Positions 1 to 8,799 of a DNA stretch of 34,485 nucleotides are shown here, piece after piece. The position numbers and the translations under genes are program-made. Every line of letters begins with the position of its first letter. Position 1 is the first letter of the stretch. This stretch comes from Hoeflea sp. BRH_c9 (GTDB lineage Bacteria; Pseudomonadota; Alphaproteobacteria; Rhizobiales; Rhizobiaceae): assembly GCA_000961635.1 (NCBI GenBank), contig LADQ01000260.1, forward strand, positions 1 through 34,485, in the 5' to 3' direction. The notes beneath the pieces were generated by a model, which made no database searches, was not told the DNA's origin, and worked only from the letters and a program-made list of their open reading frames with translations.

Positions 1-173
1 CAGCCCGGAAACGCCGCGTGCGCCGCGGCCACGGCGGCATCGACATCGCCCGCGCCGGCGAGGGCCACCGTGCCGATCGGTTGTTCGGTCGACGGATTGA
101 TCATGGTGTGTGTCATGCCCGAGCGGGCCAACACCCACTGGCCGCCGATGTAGAATTTCCGCAACTCGCGCAC
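1..173 (-). CDS. Aldehyde dehydrogenase family protein, N-terminal fragment (runs off window)
   Basis: Only the first 57 or so codons are inside the window. Read on the minus strand from a GTG at 173, the product begins VRELRKFYIGGQWV and continues with a segment containing INPSTEQPIGTVALAG and an Ala-rich DVDAAVAAAHAAF stretch. This is the usual opening of NAD(P)-dependent aldehyde dehydrogenases: the 'YIGGQWV' strand, then the 'NP.t.e.ig.va' and 'DVd.AV.aA..AF' pattern. A GGAG lies about 8 bases before the GTG and supports that start. It follows the ABC ATPase gene by 49 bases in the same direction, so it is probably the last visible gene of the catabolic operon, oxidising an aldehyde intermediate to an acid. 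The catalytic Cys and Glu lie outside the window, so the subfamily cannot be assigned. Confidence 0.8.
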   Translation of the reverse strand, partial: MRELRKFYIGGQWVLARSGMTHTMINPSTEQPIGTVALAGAGDVDAAVAAAHAAFPG

Positions 174-222
174 TCTTCAAAACTCCTTGGGTTGTTTCGC
201 CGGAATGTCCGCCATGCAGTCC

Positions 223-1296
223 TCAGGCGACGTCTTCCAACTCCGCCACGACCGGCACTGGCGCGGCATCGAAAAAGTGGATGAGCTGCGGATCGACATT
301 GAGATGAATGGTCTCGCCCGGCCGTGTCGACGTTCGTCCGCGAATGAGCACGCGAATGGTCTTTCCCGCGAGGCGGGCGGTGATCTGGGTCTCCGACCCC
401 GTCGGCTCGATCACCGAAACCAGGGCCGGCCAGCCGGTATCGCCAATGGTGAAATGTTCCGGGCGGATGCCGATGGTGGCGCGCGAACGGTTGCTTGAAT
501 CCGCGACCGGCAGGGTCAGCACCGTGCCGTCGTCGAGTGCGAAATTGGTCTTGTTGATGAGGTCGCCCTCAAGGAAATTCATCGGCGGCGAACCGATGAA
601 TGCCGCCACGAACAGGCTTGCCGGATTGTCGTAGAGCTCCAGCGGCGATCCCACCTGTTCGATGATCCCGCCATTCATCACAACAACGCGATCCGCCAGC
701 GTCATCGCCTCGATCTGGTCATGGGTGACGTAGATGGTGGTGGTCTTGAGACGCTGGTGCAGTTCCTTGATTTCGGAGCGCATCTGCACGCGAAGCTTGG
801 CGTCCAGATTGGACAGCGGCTCATCGAACAGGAACACATTGGGGTTCCGCACGATCGCTCGTCCCATGGCGACACGCTGACGCTGGCCGCCCGACAATTG
901 CCGCGGCTTGCGATCGAGAAGAGGCTCAAGGCCGAGGATCCGCGCCGCGTTGTCGACGCGCTCCACGATTTCCGTCCTGGAAACCCGGCGTTGGCGCAAG
1001 GCAAAGCCCATATTGTCGCGAACATTCATGTGCGGATAGAGCGCGTAGTTCTGAAACACCATCGCGATGTCACGATCCTTGGGCGCCACGCCGTTGACCA
1101 CCCGATCGCTGATCAGGATTTCGCCACCGGTAATGTCCTCAAGCCCGGCTATCATGCGCAGCAGGGTCGACTTTCCGCATCCCGATGGCCCGACCAGCGC
1201 AACGAATTCACCGTCTTCGATATCGATCGACACGCCATGAAGCACTTCGACCGCGCCATAGGACTTCCGCACATCGCGAATTTGCACCGTACCCAT
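223..1296 (-). CDS. Sugar-type ABC transporter ATP-binding protein (UgpC/MalK class)
   Basis: This 357-residue protein is the cytoplasmic motor of the importer encoded beside it. Visible motifs are Walker [10 protein letters not shown] (about residues 36-44), Q-loop [10 protein letters not shown] (81-90), signature [14 protein letters not shown] (134-147), Walker [13 protein letters not shown] (154-165) and the switch His in [10 protein letters not shown] (189-198). The roughly 120-residue C-terminal extension, with IGIRPEHF, is the TOBE regulatory domain typical of the MalK/UgpC carbohydrate group. A strong GGGAGGA lies 8 bases before the ATG. The gene is separated from the permeases by the GntR regulator gene, an order seen in rhizobial sugar transport operons. 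The substrate class (carbohydrate) comes from the family; the exact substrate is unknown. Confidence 0.95.
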   Translation of the reverse strand: MGTVQIRDVRKSYGAVEVLHGVSIDIEDGEFVALVGPSGCGKSTLLRMIAGLEDITGGEILISDRVVNGVAPKDRDIAMVFQNYALYPHMNVRDNMGFALRQRRVSRTEIVERVDNAARILGLEPLLDRKPRQLSGGQRQRVAMGRAIVRNPNVFLFDEPLSNLDAKLRVQMRSEIKELHQRLKTTTIYVTHDQIEAMTLADRVVVMNGGIIEQVGSPLELYDNPASLFVAAFIGSPPMNFLEGDLINKTNFALDDGTVLTLPVADSSNRSRATIGIRPEHFTIGDTGWPALVSVIEPTGSETQITARLAGKTIRVLIRGRTSTRPGETIHLNVDPQLIHFFDAAPVPVVAELEDVA

Positions 1297-1353
1297 TCAA
1301 CTATCCTCCCGTTTCCACCCGCCTGAATGCGGGCCAAGGCAAGCCCGCCGGGC

Positions 1354-2031
1354 CTACTTTTGTCTCGTCTGGCCCGGCATGCCGCTGATCATTTCGATCA
1401 GGAAATCGCCGGTGTTCTTCTCGTGTGTCTTGACCATGTTGGCGGCGCCGGCGAAATCGCCTGCGCGCAACATGTCGCGGATACGTTTGTGTTCCTCCAG
1501 CGCCTCGCCAAGCCGGTGGTGCTGCGGCGGGATCCCGTGCCGCTGTGCCGACATCTGCCCATGCATGTTTTCAATGAGCCGGCGGCACCAGGGCGATTGC
1601 GGACTGTCGCAGAGAAGCTCGTGGAACTCGTAGTTCTTCTCCGCGACAAGCTGGTAATCCTTCCGTTCCAGGGCGTCGGCATAGGCCTCTATGTTCCGGT
1701 CGATCATGCCGAGCCGCTTGTCATCGAAATTCAACGCGCCCAGTTCAATCGCAAGACCGCAGACCAGACCGCGCAATGCGCTGATTTCCTTGATCTGTTC
1801 GGTCCTCAGCCCCTGCACGACGGCGCCGATGTGATTCTGGATGTCAAGCCAACCTTCCGAGGCGAGACCGCGGATCGCCTCGCGGATCGGCGTCTCGCTG
1901 ATGCCGAGCGCGGTCGAGACTTCCCGTGTCGTGATCCGGTCTCCGGGCCCGACGGCGCCGCTGAGTATCATCGATTGGATGTGGTGCCGCGCCAGTTCGG
2001 CTTTTGTCATGAAGGTGTTGGAATGATCCAT
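1354..2031 (-). CDS. GntR-family transcriptional regulator, FCD subfamily
   Basis: The 225-residue product starts MDHSNTFMTKAELARHHIQ. It has a winged helix-turn-helix over about residues 10-75, with the GntR signature GDRITTREVSTALGISETPIR and then REAIRGLASEGWLDIQNHIG. The C-terminal all-helical FCD domain shows the expected acidic and His metal or ligand residues (RNIEAYADAL, NYEFHELL, EEHKRIRDML, KTHEKNTGDF). The reading frame stays open upstream into the permease gene, but the start at 2031 gives the normal family length; an ATG at 2010 is a weaker alternative. It sits between the permease and ATPase genes of the operon and most likely represses it until a pathway intermediate binds. The A/T-rich palindrome over the operon promoter (8787-8799) is the most obvious candidate operator. 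Confidence 0.9.
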   Translation of the reverse strand: MDHSNTFMTKAELARHHIQSMILSGAVGPGDRITTREVSTALGISETPIREAIRGLASEGWLDIQNHIGAVVQGLRTEQIKEISALRGLVCGLAIELGALNFDDKRLGMIDRNIEAYADALERKDYQLVAEKNYEFHELLCDSPQSPWCRRLIENMHGQMSAQRHGIPPQHHRLGEALEEHKRIRDMLRAGDFAGAANMVKTHEKNTGDFLIEMISGMPGQTRQK

Positions 2032-2072
2032 CGGCTCGATCCAGTTTCGGTTGGAAGAGGGAACCCTGTTTT

Positions 2073-2933
2073 CTATCCTTTCGTCGCTCCTTCCGCCAAT
2101 CCCTTGATCAGCCACTTCTGAACCATCAGCGCGAAGATGACGACCGGGATCACGGTAATAGTGCCCACAGCGGTCAACGCCGCCCAGTTGGCACCGTTGA
2201 CGGTGTCGCCGGCAATGCCCGCAATCGCCACCGGTATCGTCGAGGCATGCCTGTTGGTCAGCACCAGCGCGAACAGCAATTCCTCCCAGGCGAGGATCAT
2301 CGAGAAGATCAGCGTCGACAGCACGCCGGGCAAGGAGATCGGCAGGATGATCTTGAAAAAGGCGCCGTAGCGGGAGCATCCGTCGATCATCGCCGACTCC
2401 TCGAGTTCACGCGGCAGCCCCATGAAGAAGCTCCGCATCAGCCACATCACATAGGGGATGAGGAAGGTGGAGTAGGCGAGGATCAGGGTGATGTGCTTGT
2501 CGATCAGGCCGAATTTGCGCGCGACAAGAAACATCGGCACCGCAAGCGCGATCGGCGGCACGCCGCGCGACAACAATATGAGCAGCCCGAAGGTGGCGGC
2601 GCCCCGCAACCGGATGCGGGCAAGCGCGTAGCCCGCCATCGTGCCGACCACGATCGACAGCAGTCCGGCGCCGGTGGCGACGATGATGGTGTTGATCAGG
2701 CGGTTCACGATATCGGCCCGCTGCATGTATTCGACATAGGCCGCCAGCGTCGGGGTGAAAAAGAATTTCGGCGGCGTTGTGAAGATGTCGACCTGATCCT
2801 TGAACGAGGTCAGGATCATCCAGTAGATCGGGAAAAGGAAGACGAGGCTGATGGCCACGCCGCCGGCAACGCGCAGCTTGTGGCCAAGTGTGTTAGCCGA
2901 GCGACGCGGCATTGATGTGGCGGCCGAGCTCAA
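2073..2933 (-). CDS. Carbohydrate ABC transporter permease (MalG-like)
   Basis: This 286-residue integral membrane protein has about six hydrophobic segments. The first (VAISLVFLFPIYWMIL) is followed by the MalG-type periplasmic stretch TSFKDQVDIFTTPPKFFF. The EAA loop that docks to the ATPase is visible as LEESAMIDGCSRYGAFFKII, followed by LPISLPG. Length and layout fit the MalG half of the CUT1 sugar importers. Its ATG overlaps the stop of the upstream permease gene by four bases, so the two are translationally coupled, as expected for two halves of one channel. The next gene downstream is the GntR regulator. Confidence 0.94.
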   Translation of the reverse strand: MSSAATSMPRRSANTLGHKLRVAGGVAISLVFLFPIYWMILTSFKDQVDIFTTPPKFFFTPTLAAYVEYMQRADIVNRLINTIIVATGAGLLSIVVGTMAGYALARIRLRGAATFGLLILLSRGVPPIALAVPMFLVARKFGLIDKHITLILAYSTFLIPYVMWLMRSFFMGLPRELEESAMIDGCSRYGAFFKIILPISLPGVLSTLIFSMILAWEELLFALVLTNRHASTIPVAIAGIAGDTVNGANWAALTAVGTITVIPVVIFALMVQKWLIKGLAEGATKG

Positions 2934-3856
2934 AACAGTTCCTCCAGCTTGCGGCTGGCGCGCAGGAATATCCCGGTCAGCACCATGGTCAGCACCAGCA
3001 CGATCACCGCCATGGCCGCCGATTCCGCAAAACGCAGCGAACGGAACGCCTCTTCATAGATGAACAGGTTGATGACATTGGTGGCCTTGCCGGGCCCGCC
3101 ATAGGTGGCGGCGAGCACGATATCAAACATCTTCACCGCGCCGAGCCAGCGAATGACGAACGTGGCGGCAATCACCGGCACCAGAAGCGGCACGGCCACC
3201 GACCACAAGGTCGACCACCAATTGGCGCCATCGATCTTCGCCGCCTCGAAGACGTCCTTGGGCAACGCCAGCAGAGCGGCTGTGGCGATCAGCACAATGA
3301 AGGGCGTCCAGCGCCAGGTATCTATGATGATGATCGCGGCCATGGCCAGGTTCGGATCGCCAAACCAGTCGAGCGGGCCGATGCCGAGAAAGCCGAGCCA
3401 ATAGTTCATGATGCCCCACAGGGGATCGAGGATCATGCGCCACATGCCGCCGGCGACCACCGGGGCAACGACCATCGGAATGATGAATAGCGCCCGGATG
3501 ACGCCGCGACCGGACCATTCGGCATTGATCAGATAGGCGATCCCGAAACCCAGGACGACCTGCAAGGGAAGGGCTATGACCAGATAGATCATCGTCACCT
3601 TGAGCGACTCCCAGAAGCGGTAGTCGTCGATCACCTCAATATAGTTCTCCCACCCCACCCATTCGCCGGCGCCGAAACTGGCGATGTCAAAGCGCGAGAA
3701 GCTGATATCGATCGTGTAGAAGATCGGATAGGCCAGCATGGTGACAAGCAGCAGTATGGCGGGAAACATGAATGACCAGCGGACCAGGAGATCGCTGCTC
3801 CGGCCGGGGTGCAGCGCGGGGCGTTGCCTGACGGATTTTCCAGTGTCGTTGCTCAT
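2930..3856 (-). CDS. Sugar ABC transporter permease (MalF/UgpA-like)
   Basis: The product is 308 residues. A basic cytoplasmic N-terminus precedes the first membrane segment (MFPAILLLVTMLAYPIFYTI), then further segments such as VTMIYLVIALPLQVVLGFGI. The EAA loop reads VFEAAKIDGANWWSTLWSVA followed by VPLLVPV. This is the first permease half of a CUT1-type importer, pairing with the neighbour at 2073-2933 (4-bp overlap). Upstream, its ATG overlaps by four bases the stop of the small dehydrogenase subunit gene. Transport and oxidation genes are therefore in one tightly coupled message. Confidence 0.94.
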   Translation of the reverse strand: MSNDTGKSVRQRPALHPGRSSDLLVRWSFMFPAILLLVTMLAYPIFYTIDISFSRFDIASFGAGEWVGWENYIEVIDDYRFWESLKVTMIYLVIALPLQVVLGFGIAYLINAEWSGRGVIRALFIIPMVVAPVVAGGMWRMILDPLWGIMNYWLGFLGIGPLDWFGDPNLAMAAIIIIDTWRWTPFIVLIATAALLALPKDVFEAAKIDGANWWSTLWSVAVPLLVPVIAATFVIRWLGAVKMFDIVLAATYGGPGKATNVINLFIYEEAFRSLRFAESAAMAVIVLVLTMVLTGIFLRASRKLEELF

Positions 3857-4335
3857 GAGCTTTCCTCCGTCAAATCCGCGTCCCGATAGATCCTGCCGCG
3901 CGCCCGCACCGGGTCAAGCAGCGACCAGTCCCCTGGCGTGACCTCATAGCCGATCGGGAACGGCGGCCGGGCCGGCATTCCGATCGAGGCCATGACGCGG
4001 TCGTCGCGGTAGTAACAGCACGCAGCCGCCGATTCGACCACGCCAGCCAGCTCCGGTCTGGCGGCGCGAAATTCCAAAAGGCGGCTCGCCTGCATTTCTT
4101 CCGGAAGATCGGCCAGCGGGCCGCCGGCGATGGCATCGACAATGCGCAACGCTTCCTGCAGCGCCGCACGGTCGCGGTCGATCGATCGCAGGATGTCGGC
4201 GAAGATGACCGGATCATCGGCGCCCGGAACCCCATAGACCGAACTCGCGGGAATCATGTGGCGCACGACGCAGCGGAGCGTCCGTTGCGCATCGGGTGAA
4301 AGCTCACCATGGTCGTCATGTTGGTCGGCCATCAT
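3853..4335 (-). CDS. Small subunit of a GMC-type dehydrogenase (gluconate 2-dehydrogenase subunit 3-like)
   Basis: This 160-residue protein begins MMADQHDDHGELSPDAQRTL. The N-terminal helix LSPDAQRTLRCVVRHMIPAS, then GADDPVIFADI, matches the pattern of gluconate 2-dehydrogenase subunit 3-like proteins. These are small partners of FAD-dependent GMC dehydrogenases, usually encoded next to them. Unlike many family members it shows no Tat or Sec signal peptide, which fits the signal-less large subunit and suggests a cytoplasmic complex. A longer open frame extends upstream inside the GMC gene, but the start at 4335 (8 bases after the GMC stop, with another ATG at 4332) gives normal length. Its stop overlaps the permease start by four bases. 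Confidence 0.75.
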   Translation of the reverse strand: MMADQHDDHGELSPDAQRTLRCVVRHMIPASSVYGVPGADDPVIFADILRSIDRDRAALQEALRIVDAIAGGPLADLPEEMQASRLLEFRAARPELAGVVESAAACCYYRDDRVMASIGMPARPPFPIGYEVTPGDWSLLDPVRARGRIYRDADLTEESS

Positions 4336-4342
4336 CGCAGTC

Positions 4343-5941
4343 TCAATCGAACAGGGTGTAGATACGGGATTTGATCTGGTCGGCGACATGGAGCGCAAAC
4401 GCCTGGATCGTCGATGTCGGATTGACGCCTCCGGAGGTGACGAAGACGCTGCCATCGACGATGAAAAGGTTTTTGACATCATGGCTGCGGCCCCATTCAT
4501 TGACCACCGAGCGTTCGGGATCCTTGCCCATCCGCGCCGTTCCCAACAGATGCCAGCCGGCATAGGGCAGCGGCGCCTTGCTGGTGATGTCGCGGGCGCC
4601 GGCGGCCTTGAGAATGTCAATGCCCCTGGCGACAGAGTGATCGAGCATCCGGCGGGAATTGTCCGAGAGCCGGTAATGGATTTTCGCGGCCGGAATCCCG
4701 TCCGAATCCTTCATCTCCGGATCGAGCGTGACCCGGTTGGTTTCCTCGGGCAGATCCTCGCAGACCGAAACCATGCCTGCGCTACAATCAAACAGCCGGC
4801 GGAAGGCGGCGTGATGCCCCTCGCCCCAGGGCACCAGCCCGTCCGCCATCCCGTTGATGGCCGCGCGCACCGGACCAATGCCCCGCGAAAACTGGAAACA
4901 ATAGCCCCGAACGAAGTCCCGTGACCGGTCGGTCTCATAGAATTCCATGCTCCAGGTGCAGATCGGCGATCCGCGATAGCCGTCGAGCGGTTCGTCGAAA
5001 TGACCGCGGATCTGGGCGTAGGGGTGAAGCATCAGGTTCTTGCCAACCAGCCCGCTGGAATTGGCAAGCCCGTCGGGACAACGCGCCGATGCCGAATTGA
5101 GCAGGATGCGCGGCGTGCCGATGCCGTTGCACGCCATGATGACGATCTCGGCGGGTTGAAACTGCTCCTGGCCATCGGCATCGAAGTAGAAGACGCCTGT
5201 CGCCATGCCCGCTTCGTTGGTTTCGATGCGGCTGACGCGGCACCGGGTGCGCAATTCGATCCGGGACCGGATCGCTTCCGGCCAGTAGGTCACGTCGGTG
5301 CTGCCCTTGGCGCCCTGGGCACAGCCCGAGCCGCATTGGCCAAGGTTGATGCAAGGAGCGCGCCCTTCATACTCCTGTGTGGCAATGGCCGCATCGGAGG
5401 GCCACCAGTGCCAGCCGAGGCTGTTCATGGCGGTCCCGAGCTTCTCGCCGGTCCGGCCCATGGGAATGGGCGGCATCATCGAATCCTTGGGAGGATAGGC
5501 CGGATCGCCGGCGAGGCTTGAAACACCCATCATGCGGTCATTCAAGGCGTAGAACGGTTCGAGCGTCTGGTAGTCGATCGGCCAGTCGTCGGCGACGCCA
5601 TCGAGGCTGCGGACCCGGAAGTCGGACGGATGCAGCCGCGGAAAATGGGCCGCATAAAACACCGTGCCGCCGCCGACGCCGTTGAAATTGGCGATCTTGA
5701 TCGGCGAATCATCGTCATTGACCGGATAATCGGCGGGCAGTCCCCGGCGGTTGGGGCTGATGGCATAATCTTCCAGCGTCCGGGCTTCCCAGTCCCGCCC
5801 CGTGCTGGGGAGATCGGACGGCCTGGTCCAATCCCCCTGCTCCAGGCAGACAATGCGCATCTTGGTGTCGGCAAGGCTCCATGCCACCGCCGCGCCGGAG
5901 GCGCCCGCTCCAATGATGAGGACATCGACAGGTTCATTCAT
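4343..5941 (-). CDS. GMC-family FAD-dependent oxidoreductase (sugar/polyol dehydrogenase-like)
   Basis: The 532-residue enzyme opens with the Rossmann dinucleotide motif VLIIGAGASGAAVAWSLAD (about residues 8-26). A GMC signature GVGGGTVFYAAHFPRLHPSDF is slightly too long to quote as one motif; its core is GVGGGTVFYAAH near residue 90. The C-terminus carries the conserved active-site block HLLGTARMG, then VVNEWGRSHDVKNLFIVDGS and GGVNPTSTIQAFALH, with the His and Asn that act in hydride abstraction. A Cys-rich stretch CINLGQCGSGCAQGAKG lies near residue 200, as in the gluconate 2-dehydrogenase group. There is no signal peptide. It is followed after 7 bases by its small-subunit gene. It probably oxidises the imported sugar or polyol, feeding the dehydratase and aldehyde dehydrogenase of the operon. 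The substrate is not predictable. Confidence 0.9.
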   Translation of the reverse strand: MNEPVDVLIIGAGASGAAVAWSLADTKMRIVCLEQGDWTRPSDLPSTGRDWEARTLEDYAISPNRRGLPADYPVNDDDSPIKIANFNGVGGGTVFYAAHFPRLHPSDFRVRSLDGVADDWPIDYQTLEPFYALNDRMMGVSSLAGDPAYPPKDSMMPPIPMGRTGEKLGTAMNSLGWHWWPSDAAIATQEYEGRAPCINLGQCGSGCAQGAKGSTDVTYWPEAIRSRIELRTRCRVSRIETNEAGMATGVFYFDADGQEQFQPAEIVIMACNGIGTPRILLNSASARCPDGLANSSGLVGKNLMLHPYAQIRGHFDEPLDGYRGSPICTWSMEFYETDRSRDFVRGYCFQFSRGIGPVRAAINGMADGLVPWGEGHHAAFRRLFDCSAGMVSVCEDLPEETNRVTLDPEMKDSDGIPAAKIHYRLSDNSRRMLDHSVARGIDILKAAGARDITSKAPLPYAGWHLLGTARMGKDPERSVVNEWGRSHDVKNLFIVDGSVFVTSGGVNPTSTIQAFALHVADQIKSRIYTLFD

Positions 5942-5983
5942 GCCAGTTTTCCATGCTTTTCGACTTCCGGCGCCATCACACCG

Positions 5984-7210
5984 TTACAGCGACAGGCGGG
6001 GGATCGAAACCCGCCTGGGCATGCCGACGGTCGCCAGCGGCGGATATTTGGCCAGGGCCGCCTCGATCGGCTCGGTGCCCCAGCCGGGACGATCCGGCAC
6101 GATCAGATGACCGTCCTTGATTTCCGGCACATGGGTAAAGATTTCCGTGTCCCAGGCAATGCGGTCAATGTCGATTTCCATGATCCGCATGTTCGGCACG
6201 ACGGCGCTGAAATGCGCATTCATCATCGTGCACAGATGGCCATAGAAATTGTGGCTGGCCACGTTGACCTCATAGGCTTCCGCGGCCGCGGCGATCTTGA
6301 GCGACTGCCACACGCCGTTCCACGGCGTATCGATGATGGCGACATCTACCGCCTGCTCGCGGAAGAACGGCAGGAACTGCTGCAGACCGATCAATGTTTC
6401 GCAGGAGGAGATCGGATGCCGGCTGTGGGCGCGAATGTAAGCAAGCGCTTTCGGATCAAGCGTGTCGATCTCGACCCAGAACAGGTCCAGATCCTCGATC
6501 TCGCGCAGCATGCTGAGAAAGCCTTCGGTCTTTCCGTTGAAATTGAGGTCGAGCAGGATATCGATATCGGGACCCGCCTCCTCGCGCATGATCTCGAGGT
6601 GCTTGCGCAGGTCCTTGCGGGTCTTGCGCTCGACATTGCGGCCTGGCTCATGCGGTCGGCTGAAGCCCGGAGACCAGCCCTCGATGCGGTCCTGATCGTC
6701 ATAGTGGAAAATATTGGTCTTCAGCGCCGTGAAGCCTTTCTCGCCAACTTCGCGGGCGATCTGGCGGACACCGTGGATATCGACGATGCCCGGCGTGAAA
6801 TGTTCGGTGCGGGTGCGGTAGGAGACGCAATGCGACCAGTAGACCCTGATCTCGTCGCGCACCTTGCCGCCGAGCAGCACGTGACAAGGGACATCCAGGG
6901 CTTTGGCCTTGACATCGAGCAGCGCGTTCTCGATCGCGCCCAGCGCCTGGCCGACAACCCCGCCCGAGCCGGGCCGGGTGACGTTGCGCAGATCTTCCCT
7001 GATATGCTCGTGGTGCATCGCGCTCTGGCCGATCAGCCGGTGCGCAAGCTCGTTGATGACGACGCACACGCCGGGCGAGCCAAAATTCTCGTCGAATTCA
7101 CTCCAGCCGACGATTCCATCCTCGGTGGTGATCTTCAGGAAATAGTAATTGCGCCAGGAGTTGCTGCAGGAGAGCGTCTTGACCTCACTGACAATTGCTT
7201 TCGTCGGCAT
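5984..7210 (-). CDS. Enolase-superfamily dehydratase/racemase (mandelate racemase/muconate lactonizing family)
   Basis: The product is about 408 residues, starting MPTKAIVSEVKTLSC at an ATG with a GGGGA 5 bases upstream; a TTG four codons earlier is possible but lies over that ribosome site. N-terminal capping domain residues include YYFLKITTEDGIVGWSEF. In the barrel the three metal-ligand strands can be read as ILLDLNFN, FWVEIDTLD and SSCETLIG (Asp, Glu, Glu). ALKTNIFH resembles the Lys-bearing catalytic strand, and a His lies in VASHNFYGHL. The C-terminal sequence IKDGHLIVPDRPGWG is standard for acid-sugar dehydratases. Its place between the binding protein and the GMC dehydrogenase suggests dehydration of an aldonic acid made by this pathway. 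The subgroup is not assigned. Confidence 0.88.
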   Translation of the reverse strand: MPTKAIVSEVKTLSCSNSWRNYYFLKITTEDGIVGWSEFDENFGSPGVCVVINELAHRLIGQSAMHHEHIREDLRNVTRPGSGGVVGQALGAIENALLDVKAKALDVPCHVLLGGKVRDEIRVYWSHCVSYRTRTEHFTPGIVDIHGVRQIAREVGEKGFTALKTNIFHYDDQDRIEGWSPGFSRPHEPGRNVERKTRKDLRKHLEIMREEAGPDIDILLDLNFNGKTEGFLSMLREIEDLDLFWVEIDTLDPKALAYIRAHSRHPISSCETLIGLQQFLPFFREQAVDVAIIDTPWNGVWQSLKIAAAAEAYEVNVASHNFYGHLCTMMNAHFSAVVPNMRIMEIDIDRIAWDTEIFTHVPEIKDGHLIVPDRPGWGTEPIEAALAKYPPLATVGMPRRVSIPRLSL

Positions 7211-7349
7211 TAAAATCCCCAATCAAGAAGTGGCACGGTTAATCCGTCCATAGGCCTGCAAAGCCGAAGGCGCTGACGAGAGAAACTCTGCGCCGTGGCG
7301 GGTGTTGTTGAAATCAGAAACTTCCATCGCGGGATCACCGCGGAGCGAA

Positions 7350-7376
7350 GGCATGGGCGCGCCAGGCGCCCATGCC
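7350..7376. promoter_or_regulatory. Perfect 11-bp stem-loop just after the binding-protein gene
   Basis: The arms GGCATGGGCGC (7350-7360) and GCGCCCATGCC (7366-7376) are exact inverted repeats around a 5-base loop, 14 bases past the stop of the solute-binding protein gene. No T-run follows, so it is not a classic terminator. Such hairpins between a binding-protein gene and the rest of a transport operon often protect the 5' message and raise binding-protein levels; that role is inferred here. The rest of the 7211-7390 gap shows no gene. Confidence 0.6.
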
Positions 7377-7390
7377 CGATTTGCGCCGGC

Positions 7391-8746
7391 CTATTTCAGC
7401 ACTTTGGCGATCTTCTCGGCGGCAATGTTGAACGCTTCCTCGGCGCTTGCCTGTCCGGCCAGGCCGCGGGCGACCTCGTCGGCGAGGATCTGCTGGGCAG
7501 CGTCGGATTTCGGGCTGCGAATGCGCCACATGCCGCCGTCCCCGGCGACCTCATAGGCGTGCTGCAGTGCCGCATAGACAGGCCCCAGCCAAGGTTCGGC
7601 CGGGGTGCCGGTGAGCGTGGATTTGCGCGCCGGGAACGAGCCAACCAGCGAGGCATTGATGCTCTCGCCCTGCTTCGAGGACAGCCACTGAAGGAAAGCC
7701 CACGAAGCTTCCAAGTTGCTGGTCTTGCTGCCAATACCGGCAATCCAGATGCCGCGATGGGTTCCGGCCTGGACATCGCCCACCGGCAACACCTGAATGC
7801 CGACCTCGTCCACGGTCAGGGTTGTCGACTTCGGATCGACAGCCGTCGACTTGTAGACGCTGCCCCAGTTGAACAAATTGGCGACCAACCCCTGCCGGAA
7901 CGCCTGCAGCGAATCGGAGAAGCCGTGACCCAGCGCGCCGGGCGGCGCGTAGTCGAGCAGGCGCTTGTGGGTTTCCAGTGACTTCTGGCCGATCTCGTTG
8001 GCAAAGGCAGGCGCGCCGCTTGCGTCAAGCAGGCTGCCGCCATTGGCATTGAGGATCGACTGCCAGATCGTCGGCGTCAGCGAATCGCGGACAAAATAGG
8101 TATCAACCGCCCAGACATCCGCCTTGCCATCGCCATTCGTGTCGCGCACCAGCTTCTCGGCATCGCTGAAGAACTCGTCCCAGGTTTGCGCCGGTGTCGG
8201 CTCGGGCAGTCCGGCGGCCTTGTAGAGCGACCGGTTGTAGAACCGCAGCAGCACGTTGGAGCGGACCGGAACGGCGTATTGGACGCCCTTCCATTCGCCG
8301 GCGGCCAGCGGCGCCGCATTGAAATCGTCCCAGTCATAATCCGCATCGGTCAAACCGGCGACTTTTTCGCCTTTCAGGTCGGCAAGGGCGCCGATCTCGG
8401 CAAGCTGCGGCACCCATGGGTCATCGACCAGAAGCACATCATATTCGGGCTCCGGGCTGGTCGCGTCGAGCATCATCTTGGCCAACAATTCGGCATAGGG
8501 CACGCCATCGAAAGTGACGTGCACGTTCGGGAATACCTTGTTGAACTCGGGCACGAGCACGGTCTGCCATGTGCTGGCGAAGGCCTCATTGGCCATGATC
8601 CTGACCTCGACCGGGCTTTCGGCGGTTCCCAATCCGTCCTCGGCCAGCGCGGAAGCCAGCGGCATCGCCGCCAGAACCAGCGACCCGGCCATCCCCGCAA
8701 GCACGCGCCTGCGCCCCGCCACAGTCCTCATCTTAACGAATTTCAC
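7391..8746 (-). CDS. ABC transporter extracellular solute-binding protein (family 1)
   Basis: This 451-residue protein is first in the operon. The N-terminus carries a signal peptide with a GRRRVL twin-arginine-like stretch, a hydrophobic core (VLAGMAGSLVLAAMPL) and a likely cleavage after ASALA at residue 35. The mature start, PVEVRIMANEAFASTWQ, then VLVPEFNKVFPNVHVTF and YDVLLVDDPWVPQLAEIGAL, is the standard fold pattern of carbohydrate-binding family 1 proteins. It captures the substrate in the periplasm for the two permeases. The start is a GTG at 8746 with an excellent AAGGAGG 8 bases upstream. Being promoter-proximal and followed by a hairpin fits the need for excess binding protein. 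Confidence 0.93.
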   Translation of the reverse strand: MKFVKMRTVAGRRRVLAGMAGSLVLAAMPLASALAEDGLGTAESPVEVRIMANEAFASTWQTVLVPEFNKVFPNVHVTFDGVPYAELLAKMMLDATSPEPEYDVLLVDDPWVPQLAEIGALADLKGEKVAGLTDADYDWDDFNAAPLAAGEWKGVQYAVPVRSNVLLRFYNRSLYKAAGLPEPTPAQTWDEFFSDAEKLVRDTNGDGKADVWAVDTYFVRDSLTPTIWQSILNANGGSLLDASGAPAFANEIGQKSLETHKRLLDYAPPGALGHGFSDSLQAFRQGLVANLFNWGSVYKSTAVDPKSTTLTVDEVGIQVLPVGDVQAGTHRGIWIAGIGSKTSNLEASWAFLQWLSSKQGESINASLVGSFPARKSTLTGTPAEPWLGPVYAALQHAYEVAGDGGMWRIRSPKSDAAQQILADEVARGLAGQASAEEAFNIAAEKIAKVLK

Positions 8747-8786
8747 GATGTCATCCTCCTTGATCGCGGTGTCGTTTTCTACATTC

Positions 8787-8799
8787 TATATAATATATA
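8787..8799. promoter_or_regulatory. A/T palindrome over the -10 box, candidate GntR operator
   Basis: The sequence TATATA-A-TATATA is a perfect 6-bp inverted repeat around one base. It covers the -10 region of the promoter read on the minus strand. FCD-type GntR regulators bind short A/T-rich palindromes near promoters, and the operon encodes such a regulator. Binding here is an inference from position and symmetry. Confidence 0.45.

Noticed and set aside
2247-3490. Plus-strand open frames over the permease genes
   Set aside because: Shadow frames with His/Arg/Gln-rich nonsense composition, antisense to clear permease genes with membrane segments and EAA loops.
5630-7213. Long plus-strand open frame of 527 codons
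   Set aside because: It is the antisense shadow of the enolase-superfamily and GMC genes in GC-rich DNA. Its translation has no domain sense, while the minus-strand proteins carry full motifs.
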